64,000 nt of DNA from Gracilibacillus halotolerans. GTDB lineage: Bacteria > Bacillota > Bacilli > Bacillales > Amphibacillaceae. Positions 47,682 through 56,114 of this stretch are shown here, in pieces. The translations under genes were made by a program, and so were the position numbers. The stretch is from contig NZ_JACHON010000009.1 in NCBI RefSeq assembly GCF_014206945.1, positions 1 through 64,000 on the forward strand. The letters are read 5' to 3'. Every line of letters starts with the position of its first letter. Positions within the stretch are counted from its first letter, which is position 1. The notes beneath the pieces are model-generated. The model worked only from the letters and a program-made list of their open reading frames with translations, did not search any database and was not told where the DNA came from.

Positions 47682-49148
47682 TTAAATTGATTTTTTTCTA
47701 TTTTTCATTATATGAATAAATTCATTCGCTTTTTCTATAGGTGCTTTCGTTGAAAGACTTACAACAATAAATAGCAATGTGGATAGTGCTAATCCCCATA
47801 TACCTGACATAATTCCGAATGGGGTCGTACTCGTAAATTCTAAATAAATAACTACGATTCCACTAATTGCGATACTGGAAATAGCGCCTGCAGCTGTTCC
47901 TCGTTTCCAAAAAAATGTTCCGATAATAGCAGGAACGGATACAATTAATCCAGCTGACGATGCAACGGATAATACAGCAATTAAGTCTAACTGCAATTGC
48001 GCAAATAGAAACGCTAAAACTGCGATAATAGGTATCACAAGTTTTCCTACAAGCAACTGCTGCTTATCTTTCGCTCCTTCTTTTAGGTTGCCATATACAT
48101 CTCTAGAGAATAGTGAAGATAGTGTCAGCAGGATGGAATCAATAGTTGAAACTGCTGCTGCCATAATACCTACCATTACAATTGCCCCTAGTACTGGTGG
48201 AATGATATCCGATGATAATAATAACGGTGTTGCTAGATCCGGATTATCCAAATCAGGGAAAAGCAGTGTTGCCGAGAAACCCCACGTAACACTTACAATC
48301 GTATAAATAAAACCAAAAACCATAAATCCTAATAACATGGAGCGCAAGCTTTTCCTCGATTTAGGCATAAATAATCTTTGACTTACTTGAGGGTTAGAAA
48401 TACTAAAGAAGAACCATGGAATTGTCATACCTAAAAAAGTCCAAAAATTAAAAAATCCATTACCTGGAACACTTAAGGATTTCTCATTGGTGTTCTGTAG
48501 TTGTTCGAAAAATGCTCCTACTCCACCTAAACTATTTAAAAGTAGAAGAACAACAATGGTAGATGAAATAATCATAATAATAGCTTGTAATGAGTCTGTC
48601 CATGCTACGGATCGAATCCCAGCAATATAGGTGAAAACAAGTGCTAGTATCGTAGCAATCATAACACCGGTCGTAAATGTAATTCCATTATCGGTAACAC
48701 CTGATAATAAATATCCAATCCCAGTTAATTGTACAGCGCTATATGGAATTAGGAAGAGACAACTTGAGATTGCTGCAACAACTGCCACCCATTTATTTTG
48801 ATATCGATCACCTAGCATTTCAGCTGGTGTAACGTATCCATTTTTCTTTCCAACAAGCCAAAATCTCGGACCAAAAACTGCTACCAAGGACACACCGATA
48901 AAATAAATGATTTCAAAACCGAATGCACCTACTCCACCGTTGTATGTTAATCCAGCTAAACCAACTAACATAAACGCACTAAAGGTAGTCGCACTGTAAC
49001 TTAGCGCTGAGACGAAACCGTTTAGTCCTCTATTACCTAAAAAGTATCCATCCATGCTTGTTTCATTTCCTTGTCGAGATAAAAATGCAATTATTGAGGC
49101 AATAATAATGTAAATAATGACAATTCCCCAAACTAACGTTGTACTCAT
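47682..49148 (-). CDS. sodium:solute symporter (SSS family, YhjB/YodF-like)
   Basis: A 488-aa membrane protein with about 13 helices. SATTFSAFMLVGLAGLTYNGG (in parts), FGPRFWLVGKKNGYVTPAEMLGDRY (in parts) and GIRSVAWTDSLQAIIM are SSS signatures with the Na-binding region. It overlaps the small YhjC-like gene by 4 bp, the arrangement of B. subtilis yhjB-yhjC. The solute is unknown. Its closeness to the pectin locus may be accidental, as a terminator separates them. Confidence 0.9.
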   Translation of the reverse strand: MSTTLVWGIVIIYIIIASIIAFLSRQGNETSMDGYFLGNRGLNGFVSALSYSATTFSAFMLVGLAGLTYNGGVGAFGFEIIYFIGVSLVAVFGPRFWLVGKKNGYVTPAEMLGDRYQNKWVAVVAAISSCLFLIPYSAVQLTGIGYLLSGVTDNGITFTTGVMIATILALVFTYIAGIRSVAWTDSLQAIIMIISSTIVVLLLLNSLGGVGAFFEQLQNTNEKSLSVPGNGFFNFWTFLGMTIPWFFFSISNPQVSQRLFMPKSRKSLRSMLLGFMVFGFIYTIVSVTWGFSATLLFPDLDNPDLATPLLLSSDIIPPVLGAIVMVGIMAAAVSTIDSILLTLSSLFSRDVYGNLKEGAKDKQQLLVGKLVIPIIAVLAFLFAQLQLDLIAVLSVASSAGLIVSVPAIIGTFFWKRGTAAGAISSIAISGIVVIYLEFTSTTPFGIMSGIWGLALSTLLFIVVSLSTKAPIEKANEFIHIMKNRKKSI

Positions 49149-49339
49149 TCGTCATCCTCCCAGCTTTTCGTGTACTGATAATTAATGATAATTGCAATTA
49201 TTGCTAGGATGGACCACCATAAAAAACTACCATACCATGTATGTACGTCTCGTAATAAAGTATAAGGAACGATATATCCTAAGAGAACTACAATTACAAT
49301 GGTAATAGCAAATATTTTTTCTTTTTTCCCCATCATCAT
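49145..49339 (-). CDS. small symporter-partner membrane protein (YhjC/DUF3311-like)
   Basis: A 64-aa protein with two hydrophobic segments (about 9-26 and 38-54) separated by LRDVHTWYGSFLWW. Such tiny proteins regularly precede SSS symporters in Bacillaceae and overlap them, as here by the ATGA-type junction. AAAGGA precedes the start. The initiation codon could be any of the first three ATG codons. It probably belongs to the transporter complex. Confidence 0.82.
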   Translation of the reverse strand: MMMGKKEKIFAITIVIVVLLGYIVPYTLLRDVHTWYGSFLWWSILAIIAIIINYQYTKSWEDDE

Positions 49340-49570
49340 CTGTCCTTTCTTGAGTTTACTATTTTATTATACACATAATCTAACACGTGTAAAGACACTT
49401 GTAACACACTAAGAAAAAATCTAGTTGATTAGTAGAATAGAACCGTACCAGCTAGTATAACCTTTTATATACTCCTTTATAAAAAAGCACCACCCGTTTG
49501 CTGTGAGTCTTTGACTTGTGAATAAATTCAAACAGACTAGGGGACGAGGAGAGTACTTATCTGAAATTAA

Positions 49571-49617
49571 AAAATCAGTGTAGTTTACCTCTACTTAAGG
49601 CTTACCACACTGATTTT
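49571..49617 (-). terminator. fru operon terminator
   Basis: AAAATCAGTGT (49571-49581) pairs with ACACTGATTTT (49607-49617) around a 25-nt loop. The A run in the left arm gives T residues on the minus strand. It lies 22 bp after the fruA stop. The 230 bp between here and the YhjC-like start show nothing else I can support. Confidence 0.8.
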
Positions 49618-49638
49618 AAAAATGTTCATTTTATCTCT

Positions 49639-51507
49639 TTAAACTTTATTTTTCTTTAGCATTCCGAGCATCAATCCCGTTATAACTGCACCAATAATTA
49701 TTGCAAGAGCAAATAGCCATGGACTACCATCGACAAGTCCAATTACAAAAATTCCACCATGTGGTGCTGGAATTCCGATATTAAATGCCATAGAAAGAGC
49801 ACCTGCCACGGCTGAACCGACTACTAACGAAGGAATAACACGGCCTGGGTCTGCTGCTGCAAAAGGAATAGCACCTTCTGTAATAAAGGAAGCACCTAAA
49901 ATAATGTTTGTTTTTCCTGCTTCACGCTCCTGATTCGTAAACTTTCTTTTAAAGAGAATGGTTGCTAAAGCAATCCCTAATGGTGGGACCATTCCACCTG
50001 CCATAATAGCTGCATGTGGAGTTAAAAATCCTTCAGCAATCATAGCAATACCAAATGTATAAGCTGCTTTATTGATTGGTCCACCCATATCAATCGCCAT
50101 CATACCACCAAGAATTGTACCTAATACGATTGCATTCGCTGCTCCCATACCTTGTAGCCAATCACTAAGAACGTTATTAAACGCCGCTAATGGCGCATTT
50201 ACAATAAAAAACATAATCATTCCAGTTGCGAAGATACTGATAACAGGGAAAAGTAGTATTGTTTTTATTCCCTCAAGTGATTGTGGTAGTCTTTTTAGCA
50301 TTTTTCGAATACCTACCATGAGATAACCGGCAAGAAATCCTGCTACAAGTCCACCGATGAATCCTGATCCACCTTGGGCAGCCATAAACCCGCCGATCAT
50401 ACCAGGTGCTAAACCAGGTCGATCTGCAATACTCATCGCGATAAATCCTGCTAATACAGGTATCATTAAACCAAATGCATTTCCACCACCGATCGTATTT
50501 AACGCTTCGGCAAATTGATTATAACTTTCTTTACCAGGAATGTGGGCTTCAATACCAAATAAGAATCCGAGAGCAATTAAGATTCCTCCCCCAACAACGA
50601 AAGGTAACATGTTGGAAACACCGTTCATCAAATGTCTGTAAAACGCATTTTGTTTCGTTGATCCATCATCATCTGTAGCTGTTTCACTACGATCGCTCTT
50701 AAAGATAGGAGCAGAGCCACTTGTTGCTTTCTCAATCAATTCCTGTGCTCGATGAATTCCATCAGCTACCCTAACTTGAATTACTGGTTTCCCTTCAAAT
50801 CTATTCATGTCTACATTAGTGTCCGCGGCTACTATAATCGCATCGGCCTGTTTAATGTCATCAGCAGTTAACACATTTTTGGCGCCACCTGAACCACGAG
50901 TCTCGACTTTTATATCAACCCCTAATTCACCAGCTTTCTCCTTTAGGGAATCAGCTGCCATATACGTATGGGCAATACCAGTTGGACAAGCTGTTACAGC
51001 AAGAATTCGGTTTTTATTTGACGTTTCTGGTTCAGTTTCTTTCTCTAATCTTTCTGTTTCCTTTTTATTGATTACGTTTAAAAGTTCTTCCTCAGTGTTA
51101 GCAGCTAGCAATTGCTCGCGAAACGATTCATCGATTAACATCGAAGCTAGGCGAGCTAACGTATCTAAATGATGCTGATTTGCTCCTTCGCTCGCAGCAA
51201 TCATAAAAAATAAGTGTGCGGGTTGACCGTCTAAAGATTCATATTCGATACCATTTGTACTTCTACCGAAAACAATGGAAGGTGCTTTTACTGCGCTTGA
51301 TTTTGCATGTGGAATTGCAACTCCATCTCCAATACCTGTTGAACCTTGTCCTTCTCTCGCTAAGATTTCTTGTTTAAATATTTCTTTGTCTGTAATTTTG
51401 CCCGCTTCATAAAGCTTATTAATAAGCTCTTCAATCACTTCCATTTTTTCGGTTGATTGCAAATCTAAGATGACTGTATCTTTCAATAATAATTCAATGA
51501 TTTTCAT
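49639..51507 (-). CDS. fruA: PTS fructose transporter, EIIABC
   Basis: A 622-aa three-domain fructose PTS protein. EIIA at the N-terminus has the phospho-His in GVAIPHAKSSA (about 63-73). EIIB has the phospho-Cys in AVTACPTGIAHTYMAADSL (about 170). The membrane EIIC domain fills about 300-620. It imports fructose as fructose 1-phosphate. The start at 51507 is chosen because AGGGGGGAA lies just upstream and it gives the family N-terminus MKIIELLLKDTVILDLQS. It is the third gene of the fruR-fruK-fruA operon. Confidence 0.97.
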   Translation of the reverse strand: MKIIELLLKDTVILDLQSTEKMEVIEELINKLYEAGKITDKEIFKQEILAREGQGSTGIGDGVAIPHAKSSAVKAPSIVFGRSTNGIEYESLDGQPAHLFFMIAASEGANQHHLDTLARLASMLIDESFREQLLAANTEEELLNVINKKETERLEKETEPETSNKNRILAVTACPTGIAHTYMAADSLKEKAGELGVDIKVETRGSGGAKNVLTADDIKQADAIIVAADTNVDMNRFEGKPVIQVRVADGIHRAQELIEKATSGSAPIFKSDRSETATDDDGSTKQNAFYRHLMNGVSNMLPFVVGGGILIALGFLFGIEAHIPGKESYNQFAEALNTIGGGNAFGLMIPVLAGFIAMSIADRPGLAPGMIGGFMAAQGGSGFIGGLVAGFLAGYLMVGIRKMLKRLPQSLEGIKTILLFPVISIFATGMIMFFIVNAPLAAFNNVLSDWLQGMGAANAIVLGTILGGMMAIDMGGPINKAAYTFGIAMIAEGFLTPHAAIMAGGMVPPLGIALATILFKRKFTNQEREAGKTNIILGASFITEGAIPFAAADPGRVIPSLVVGSAVAGALSMAFNIGIPAPHGGIFVIGLVDGSPWLFALAIIIGAVITGLMLGMLKKNKV

Positions 51508-51520
51508 CGTTCTTTCCCCC

Positions 51521-52441
51521 CTATAGTTTATAGTGTTTGATTTGGATTTTTGGTAATAAATTTTCGACTTCTTCCCTTTTACATAAATCATGAGAAAAAG
51601 CAGTTGCGCTACCTGCCGCCACACTATAGCGAAAGGCTTGTTCAATATTTAAGGATTTCATATAGGAAGACAGGAAGCCTGCCACCATTGAATCCCCGGA
51701 ACCAACTGTGCTTTTAACTTTTCCCTGAGGAACAATCGCAATTAATGTCTCCTTTTCATTAACAAATGCGGCACCTTCGCCTCCTAATGAAATCATGACA
51801 TTTTGGGCACCTAGGCGCTGTAACTCTTGTCCTCCTTCTAAGATTTCTTCAATGGTTGTTAATTCTTTACCTAATATTTGATTAAGTTCTTCTTTATTAG
51901 GCTTAATCAATAAAGGACGATACTGTAATAAGTCTTTTAATTCCGGATAAGAAATATCAATAATTAGTGAAACTTCGTTTTCATAACATATTTGAGATAA
52001 TTCCTTATAGTATGAGAATTCAAGGGATGTAGGTAAACTACCTGATAACACGAGATAATCTCCTTTTTTTAACATTTTAATTTTTTCAATTAATGCTTCC
52101 CTTGATTCATTTGATATCTTCGCTCCAACTCCGTTAATTTCTGTTTCCCTATCTGTTTCCTTTAACTTCACATTCACTCTTGTTGGACCGTCATGACTGA
52201 CGAAACTATGGTTTACTTCTTCTCCATTTAGGTAATCTACAATAAATTTCCCAGTAAATCCGCCTAAAAATCCGAGAGCAGTATTTTCTGTATCTAAATT
52301 ATTTAAGACGCGAGATACATTAATTCCTTTTCCACCTGGATAAAAGGTTGATATATTCGCTCGATTTAAGTGACCGAGTTTTAACTGATCTGCTTCAATT
52401 CGGTAATCAATCGACGGATTCAATGTGCAAGTATAAATCAT
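51521..52441 (-). CDS. fruK: 1-phosphofructokinase
   Basis: A 306-aa PfkB-family kinase that converts fructose 1-phosphate to fructose 1,6-bisphosphate. The N-terminal signature region is GGKGINVSRVLNNL and the C-terminal catalytic motif is GSGDSMVAGFLSS with the base Asp at about 248. The start overlaps the fruR stop by 4 bp and it ends 13 bp before fruA, so it is in one operon. Confidence 0.96.
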   Translation of the reverse strand: MIYTCTLNPSIDYRIEADQLKLGHLNRANISTFYPGGKGINVSRVLNNLDTENTALGFLGGFTGKFIVDYLNGEEVNHSFVSHDGPTRVNVKLKETDRETEINGVGAKISNESREALIEKIKMLKKGDYLVLSGSLPTSLEFSYYKELSQICYENEVSLIIDISYPELKDLLQYRPLLIKPNKEELNQILGKELTTIEEILEGGQELQRLGAQNVMISLGGEGAAFVNEKETLIAIVPQGKVKSTVGSGDSMVAGFLSSYMKSLNIEQAFRYSVAAGSATAFSHDLCKREEVENLLPKIQIKHYKL

Positions 52442-53193
52442 TTGTCTACCACCATCTCAATCTTTGTTGTTGAATTAAATTCTTTTATAATAGCTGGGTC
52501 ATTTATATTAGTAATAATCGTTGCTTCTTCTAAAGGTGCAATCTCTGAAAAAGTGACTTCGTGAAATTTAGATTCATCCGCTAATACATATACATGTTGC
52601 CCTAATTTAAGAGCTAATGACTTAATAGCAGCTTCCTCTGGGTCAGGTGTTGTATAGCCGTAATCAATATGAATACCATTAACACCGAGAAAGGTTTTAT
52701 CAAACCGAAACTTACTTAACATCTCACGTGCAGTTTGGCCAATTACCGCTTTTGTAATACTTCTTACATAACCACCGATAATATAAGTCGCAATCCCTTT
52801 ATCCGACAAAAGTTCAAGATGAGTAATACCAGTTGTTACTACTGTAATATCTTTCGCAGTCAAATGTTTAATCATCTCGTATGTTGTTGTGCCAGCATCC
52901 AAGAAAATACAATCACCATCTTTTACTAGTCCAGCGGCATACGCTCCAATTCTTTGTTTTTCTGGTAGGTTGTGTAATAGTTTTTCATTCATACTTAACT
53001 CTGTTCGTTTTTGCTGTAGTAAAGCTGCTCCACCGTGGACCCGTTTTAATTTATTTTCCTTTTCTAGTAAGCTTAAATCCCTACGCACCGTTGATTCTGA
53101 TATATTCAACACCTCAACGATTTCTTGAATATGAATCGTTCCTTTTGAATTTAAAACGTCTAAAATATACTTATGTCTTTCTTCTGTGAGCAA
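52438..53193 (-). CDS. fruR: DeoR-family fructose operon repressor
   Basis: A DeoR-type repressor of about 251 aa. The N-terminal winged helix has the family signature IVEVLNISESTVRRDLSLLEKENKLKRVHGGA (in parts, about 18-50). The C-terminal domain has the phosphosugar-binding DAGTTTYEM and LGVNGI motifs. I place the start at a TTG (53191-53193) because AAAGGGAG lies 9 nt upstream and the product begins MLTEERHKYIL, like B. subtilis FruR. An ATG at 53229 would give 263 aa but has no site. First gene of the fru operon, probably released by fructose 1-phosphate. Confidence 0.93.
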   Translation of the reverse strand: MLTEERHKYILDVLNSKGTIHIQEIVEVLNISESTVRRDLSLLEKENKLKRVHGGAALLQQKRTELSMNEKLLHNLPEKQRIGAYAAGLVKDGDCIFLDAGTTTYEMIKHLTAKDITVVTTGITHLELLSDKGIATYIIGGYVRSITKAVIGQTAREMLSKFRFDKTFLGVNGIHIDYGYTTPDPEEAAIKSLALKLGQHVYVLADESKFHEVTFSEIAPLEEATIITNINDPAIIKEFNSTTKIEMVVDK

Positions 53194-53237
53194 TTGGAAC
53201 AACTCCCTTTCCATCTTCTCATGTACCATTTCTTATC

Positions 53238-53289
53238 ATTATATGTAAATCGTTTTCACAAATCAATCATTTTCTTTCATTTTCAATCA
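53238..53289 (-). promoter_or_regulatory. fru operon promoter and operator region
   Basis: On the minus strand TTGATT (53261-53266), a 17-bp spacer and TATAAT (53238-53243) form a strong promoter. Two direct copies of TGATTGA (complements at 53263-53269 and 53283-53289), 20 bp apart, overlap and precede the -35 box and could be FruR half sites. The spacer contains TGAAAACGATTTACA, cre-like. Regulator assignments are inference. Confidence 0.6.
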
Positions 53290-53467
53290 TAATATATCAT
53301 AAGTTGTCAAAAATACGTCAAATTCATTCAAAACTATTCTTAAATGATACCGAAAACTTTATTAGCGCAGGCAATCGCCTATATGGAGCTTATACTCGAA
53401 ATTTTGATTTTTACTACGTCGAATGACTTCTACGTTGAAAAGTTTATGCTTCACTAACGTGTAATCA

Positions 53468-53530
53468 AAACCACCAGTGTGAACTGGAGGTTTGCTCTGC
53501 GGCTGAAAGCTTTTTATACCGGCCACGCTG
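53468..53530. repeat. hairpin plus CTCTGCGGCTGAAAGC block, possible transposon-end remnant
   Basis: AAACCACCAGT (53468-53478) pairs with ACTGGAGGTTT (53483-53493) with one mismatch and a GTGA loop. It is followed by CTCTGCGGCTGAAAGC and TATACCGGCC. The complement of the CTCTGCGGCTGAAAGC block also occurs inside repeat copy A (27113-27129). A hairpin of this kind resembles the imperfect hairpins at IS200/IS605-type ends. No transposase gene is present. Confidence 0.45.
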
Positions 53531-53543
53531 AAAACTTTCCGGA

Positions 53544-53923
53544 AGAGCCTGGGACATAACTCAGTCTTAAATCATCACAAAAAAATGCTGTTATATTAAT
53601 TACGTAGTTAAAACACTAGACTCCTGCAGGAAAGCAACAGCTGAGGGATTACAGGATGTAATTCAGTTCGGCGTTGCAACAGGACGTTGCAATATTAGCC
53701 GAACATCCTATACGTTTTCAATTGAACTTTTGTAATTAGTTGAAGCGTTGCCGAGGTATAGGAAACACTGTGCAAGTGTTATATCTTGCACAGATGTTGA
53801 CTTATACCCTATGGGTAAAAGCGAAGTGTTTTAGCGAAGTAATTAAAAAAAGCGTAGATACCGAATGAATCCTAACAATTCGTTCGGTATCTACTATGAT
53901 AAAATACTTCTGTCCCGGCTCTT
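53544..53923. repeat. dispersed structured repeat, copy B
   Basis: Second copy of the element at 26991-27434. Ends are GAGCCTGGGACATAACT and the complement of ATACTTCTGTCCCGGCTC, so the element has terminal inverted repeats. The core (53725-53832) is nearly identical to copy A, including CTGTGCAA/TTGCACAG and GGTATA/TATACC. The variable loop differs (GTGTTATATC against GTATTTT), which keeps the stem. This copy has an extra hairpin AGATACCGAATGAA/TTCGTTCGGTATCT at 53857-53892. No protein is encoded. Confidence 0.8.
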
Positions 53924-53935
53924 TTCAAAAAACAT

Positions 53936-53961
53936 AAAAAACTGAGACAAAATAGTCTCAG
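53936..53961 (-). terminator. ABC-F/ASCH operon terminator
   Basis: CTGAGAC (53942-53948) pairs with GTCTCAG (53955-53961) and is followed by TTTTTTATG on the minus strand, 16 bp downstream of the ASCH gene. Confidence 0.85.
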
Positions 53962-53977
53962 CCTTATTCTTTCGTTA

Positions 53978-54436
53978 TTATTTTACATATAAAAGTTTTA
54001 ATTTCTCACATACCACTGGAATTTTATTATGAAAGGGTTGTTGAATACCTTCTAGCTCTTTTTTTAAAAAATCTTCATGTACCTTTCGCCAATAAGATAA
54101 AGAACGATCACCTTCTCCTTCCAAGTAAGCGTGCTCTTCGGTTACTTCATCGAAAGGGACGATTTCCACAGCGACTGTTTCCATCACCGCCACAGCCTCT
54201 CCATTTCCATCGAGTATAATATTGTGAAGTCCTATATAAGGTAACGGTTCGTCATCTATTTGATACATCGTATAGTTCGAAGCTGTGGCAGACTTTGTCC
54301 CTTCTACAACTAATTTTGCTAGTTCATCTGCCATTTCCTTTGAATTTCCAAACGGCCATGCATCATAATGATCAGGAGCATTCGGATTGATTTTGTTATA
54401 TTCTTCCCATAGTTGTTTAATTGAATCGTTATTCAT
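53978..54436 (-). CDS. ASCH-domain protein
   Basis: A 152-aa protein with the ASCH fold (PUA-like, RNA-binding). WPFGNSKEMADELAKLVVEGTKSATAS (in parts, about 28-54) holds the conserved Lys region, LPYIGLHNIILDGNGEAVAVMETV the core strands, and EGDRSLSYWRKVHEDFL the C-terminal signature. Some ASCH proteins act on modified nucleosides such as N4-acetylcytidine. The role here is not known. It starts 3 bp after the ABC-F stop and is surely in the same operon. Confidence 0.87.
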   Translation of the reverse strand: MNNDSIKQLWEEYNKINPNAPDHYDAWPFGNSKEMADELAKLVVEGTKSATASNYTMYQIDDEPLPYIGLHNIILDGNGEAVAVMETVAVEIVPFDEVTEEHAYLEGEGDRSLSYWRKVHEDFLKKELEGIQQPFHNKIPVVCEKLKLLYVK

Positions 54437-54439
54437 GGA

Positions 54440-56005
54440 TTACTCTCCCTTTGTCGCAGTGTTCTCTGCTGCTTTCTTTTTCTTTAATAATTGTTGAAAT
54501 TCTTCTTCTAATTCAACTGTTGGTTCAAGGCTTAACCGTCCTAAGACGTCCGATATCTTTGTCTCGATAACAAGTAATTCTTCTTCAGTAGTGGATTGTT
54601 CTGATTTATGTTCTATCATTGTATCAGAATCATGAAGCATTTTATCCTTCATTTCTATAACTCTTGATGCTACCTGTTCCACAAATCGGCGGTCATGTGA
54701 TACAAATAAAATCGTGCCTTCATATTCCTGTAATAGCTGTTCCAATGCTTCTACTGCATCTATATCAAGAAAATTCGTTGGTTCGTCAAAAATTAATGTA
54801 TTCACGTTACTTACGAAAATTTTAGCCAATGCAACTTTTACTTGTTCTCCACCACTTAAGACACTTATTTTTTTATGGACATCTTCCCCTCTAAAATATA
54901 AACGAGCTAAAACAGTACGAACTAGCGTTTCCGTCTGATTAGAAGTAGCTAATACATTTTCAAGAATGGATAAATTACTATCTAGCTGAGATAGGTCTTG
55001 TTTAAAATATCCAATCCGACAAGAATCTGAAATGGTTATCCCATCTTGTCTGGATAGGATGCTTCGTATTAACGTCGTTTTCCCGCTACCATTTGGTCCA
55101 GTTATAGCTATTTTTTCACCTGTTTTTACTTCAAACGAAGCATTTTCCCAAAGTAATTTATCGCCGATCTTCCCCATGACGTTGTTCAAACGAATAATCG
55201 TTCGATTAGCCATCTTCTCTTCGTACGGCAGCTCCATTTTCAACGGTTTTTGTTCCATTGGCTTAGCGACCTTTTCTAATTTATCCAACCTTGTTTCTAA
55301 TGCACTTGCTGTTTGGTGTAATTTTTTCTGCTTTTTTGCGAAATAAGGCTTCGCTCCAATTATTTTCGCCTCAGAGTTACTCGTTTTCTTCGGTTTTTTA
55401 GTAGCTCGTGCTGCCTTTTGATCTCTAAGCTCTAATGCGCGTTCTAACTGTTTTTTCTTTGCCAAATATTTTTCGTAGTTTTCTTGATGTTGTTTTTCTT
55501 TGCTTTCCTTTTGGTGCTTATAGGAAGAATAATTACCACGATAAAAATGAAGCTTTCCATCGCTAATTTCCCATATTTGGTTGCATGTCGCATCTAGAAA
55601 AGCACGATCATGAGAGACGATCAAATATGCACCATTCCAAGATTTCAATGTATCTTCAACCCATTCAATATGATTCGTATCGAGATGGGTTGTAGGTTCA
55701 TCTGCAATTAGCAAACCAGCTTGCTTTGCAAAGGCCCGCTGAATATATTGTTGTGTAACTTCTCCCCCACTTTTTTCGGCATCTTGTTCTTTCAATTGGG
55801 GAACATATTCGATGATACCGCTCCGTGTTATTTCTCCTTTTTCAATTGGTATATTACCTATCAAAACATTGATGAGCGTTGACTTCCCTGTTCCATTCTT
55901 TCCAATCAAGCCGATTCTATCTCCATGATGAATCTCAAAAGAGACATTCTCCACTAAGTGCCTCGCTCCAACCGTAATAATAAGGTCTCTAGCTTGTAAA
56001 AGCAT
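54440..56005 (-). CDS. ABC-F ribosomal-protection protein (Vga/VmlR-like)
   Basis: A 521-aa protein with two ATP-binding cassettes and no membrane helices. NBD1 has Walker A GLIGKNGTGKST (about 33-44) and Walker B LLIADEPTTHLD. NBD2 has GPNGSGKTTLIRS (about 305-317), SGGEQVKVALAKIF and LIFDEPTNFLD. The linker between (about 165-255) is long, basic and helical (KKKQLERALELRDQKAARATKKPKK in parts). This linker enters the peptidyl-transferase site in resistance ABC-F proteins and removes lincosamide, pleuromutilin or streptogramin A drugs. A C-terminal extension of about 60 aa resembles VmlR. Regulation by the leader (uORF, terminator) supports an antibiotic-response role. The exact drug range cannot be told. 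Confidence 0.88.
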   Translation of the reverse strand: MLLQARDLIITVGARHLVENVSFEIHHGDRIGLIGKNGTGKSTLINVLIGNIPIEKGEITRSGIIEYVPQLKEQDAEKSGGEVTQQYIQRAFAKQAGLLIADEPTTHLDTNHIEWVEDTLKSWNGAYLIVSHDRAFLDATCNQIWEISDGKLHFYRGNYSSYKHQKESKEKQHQENYEKYLAKKKQLERALELRDQKAARATKKPKKTSNSEAKIIGAKPYFAKKQKKLHQTASALETRLDKLEKVAKPMEQKPLKMELPYEEKMANRTIIRLNNVMGKIGDKLLWENASFEVKTGEKIAITGPNGSGKTTLIRSILSRQDGITISDSCRIGYFKQDLSQLDSNLSILENVLATSNQTETLVRTVLARLYFRGEDVHKKISVLSGGEQVKVALAKIFVSNVNTLIFDEPTNFLDIDAVEALEQLLQEYEGTILFVSHDRRFVEQVASRVIEMKDKMLHDSDTMIEHKSEQSTTEEELLVIETKISDVLGRLSLEPTVELEEEFQQLLKKKKAAENTATKGE

Positions 56006-56011
56006 TCTTTT

Positions 56012-56070
56012 CCTCCTCTTTTCCTAAGGAGGCAAAAAAAGCCTCCTATCTGACTACCAGAACAGGAGGC
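56012..56070 (-). promoter_or_regulatory. transcription/translation attenuator of the ABC-F gene
   Basis: Three short segments can pair in different ways. Segment 1 (complement of 56064-56070) and segment 2 (complement of 56041-56047) form a 7-bp hairpin followed by seven T residues (56034-56040), an intrinsic terminator. Segment 3, GCCTCCTT (56026-56033), can instead pair with segment 2, or with the Shine-Dalgarno AGGAGG (complement of 56012-56017). Segment 1 lies inside the leader ORF. A ribosome stalled there would block the terminator, freeing segment 2 to pair with segment 3 and release the Shine-Dalgarno sequence. Confidence 0.78.
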
Positions 56071-56114
56071 GACCAAATATACACAAACAATTGTGCATGT
56101 ATTAACGCATCCAT
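56046..56114 (-). CDS. leader peptide (22 codons) of the ABC-F gene
   Basis: An ATG (56112-56114) opens a 22-codon frame ending in TAG (56046-56048). The peptide starts MDALIHAQLF and ends with WSPPVLVVR. The stop codon and the last eight codons overlap both arms of the terminator hairpin, as expected of a stalling leader peptide. A recognisable Shine-Dalgarno sequence is weak (AGGA about 13 nt upstream, inside the large hairpin). Translation is not proven. A Pro-Pro pair near the end could help ribosome stalling (inference). Confidence 0.62.
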   Translation of the reverse strand: MDALIHAQLFVYIWSPPVLVVR

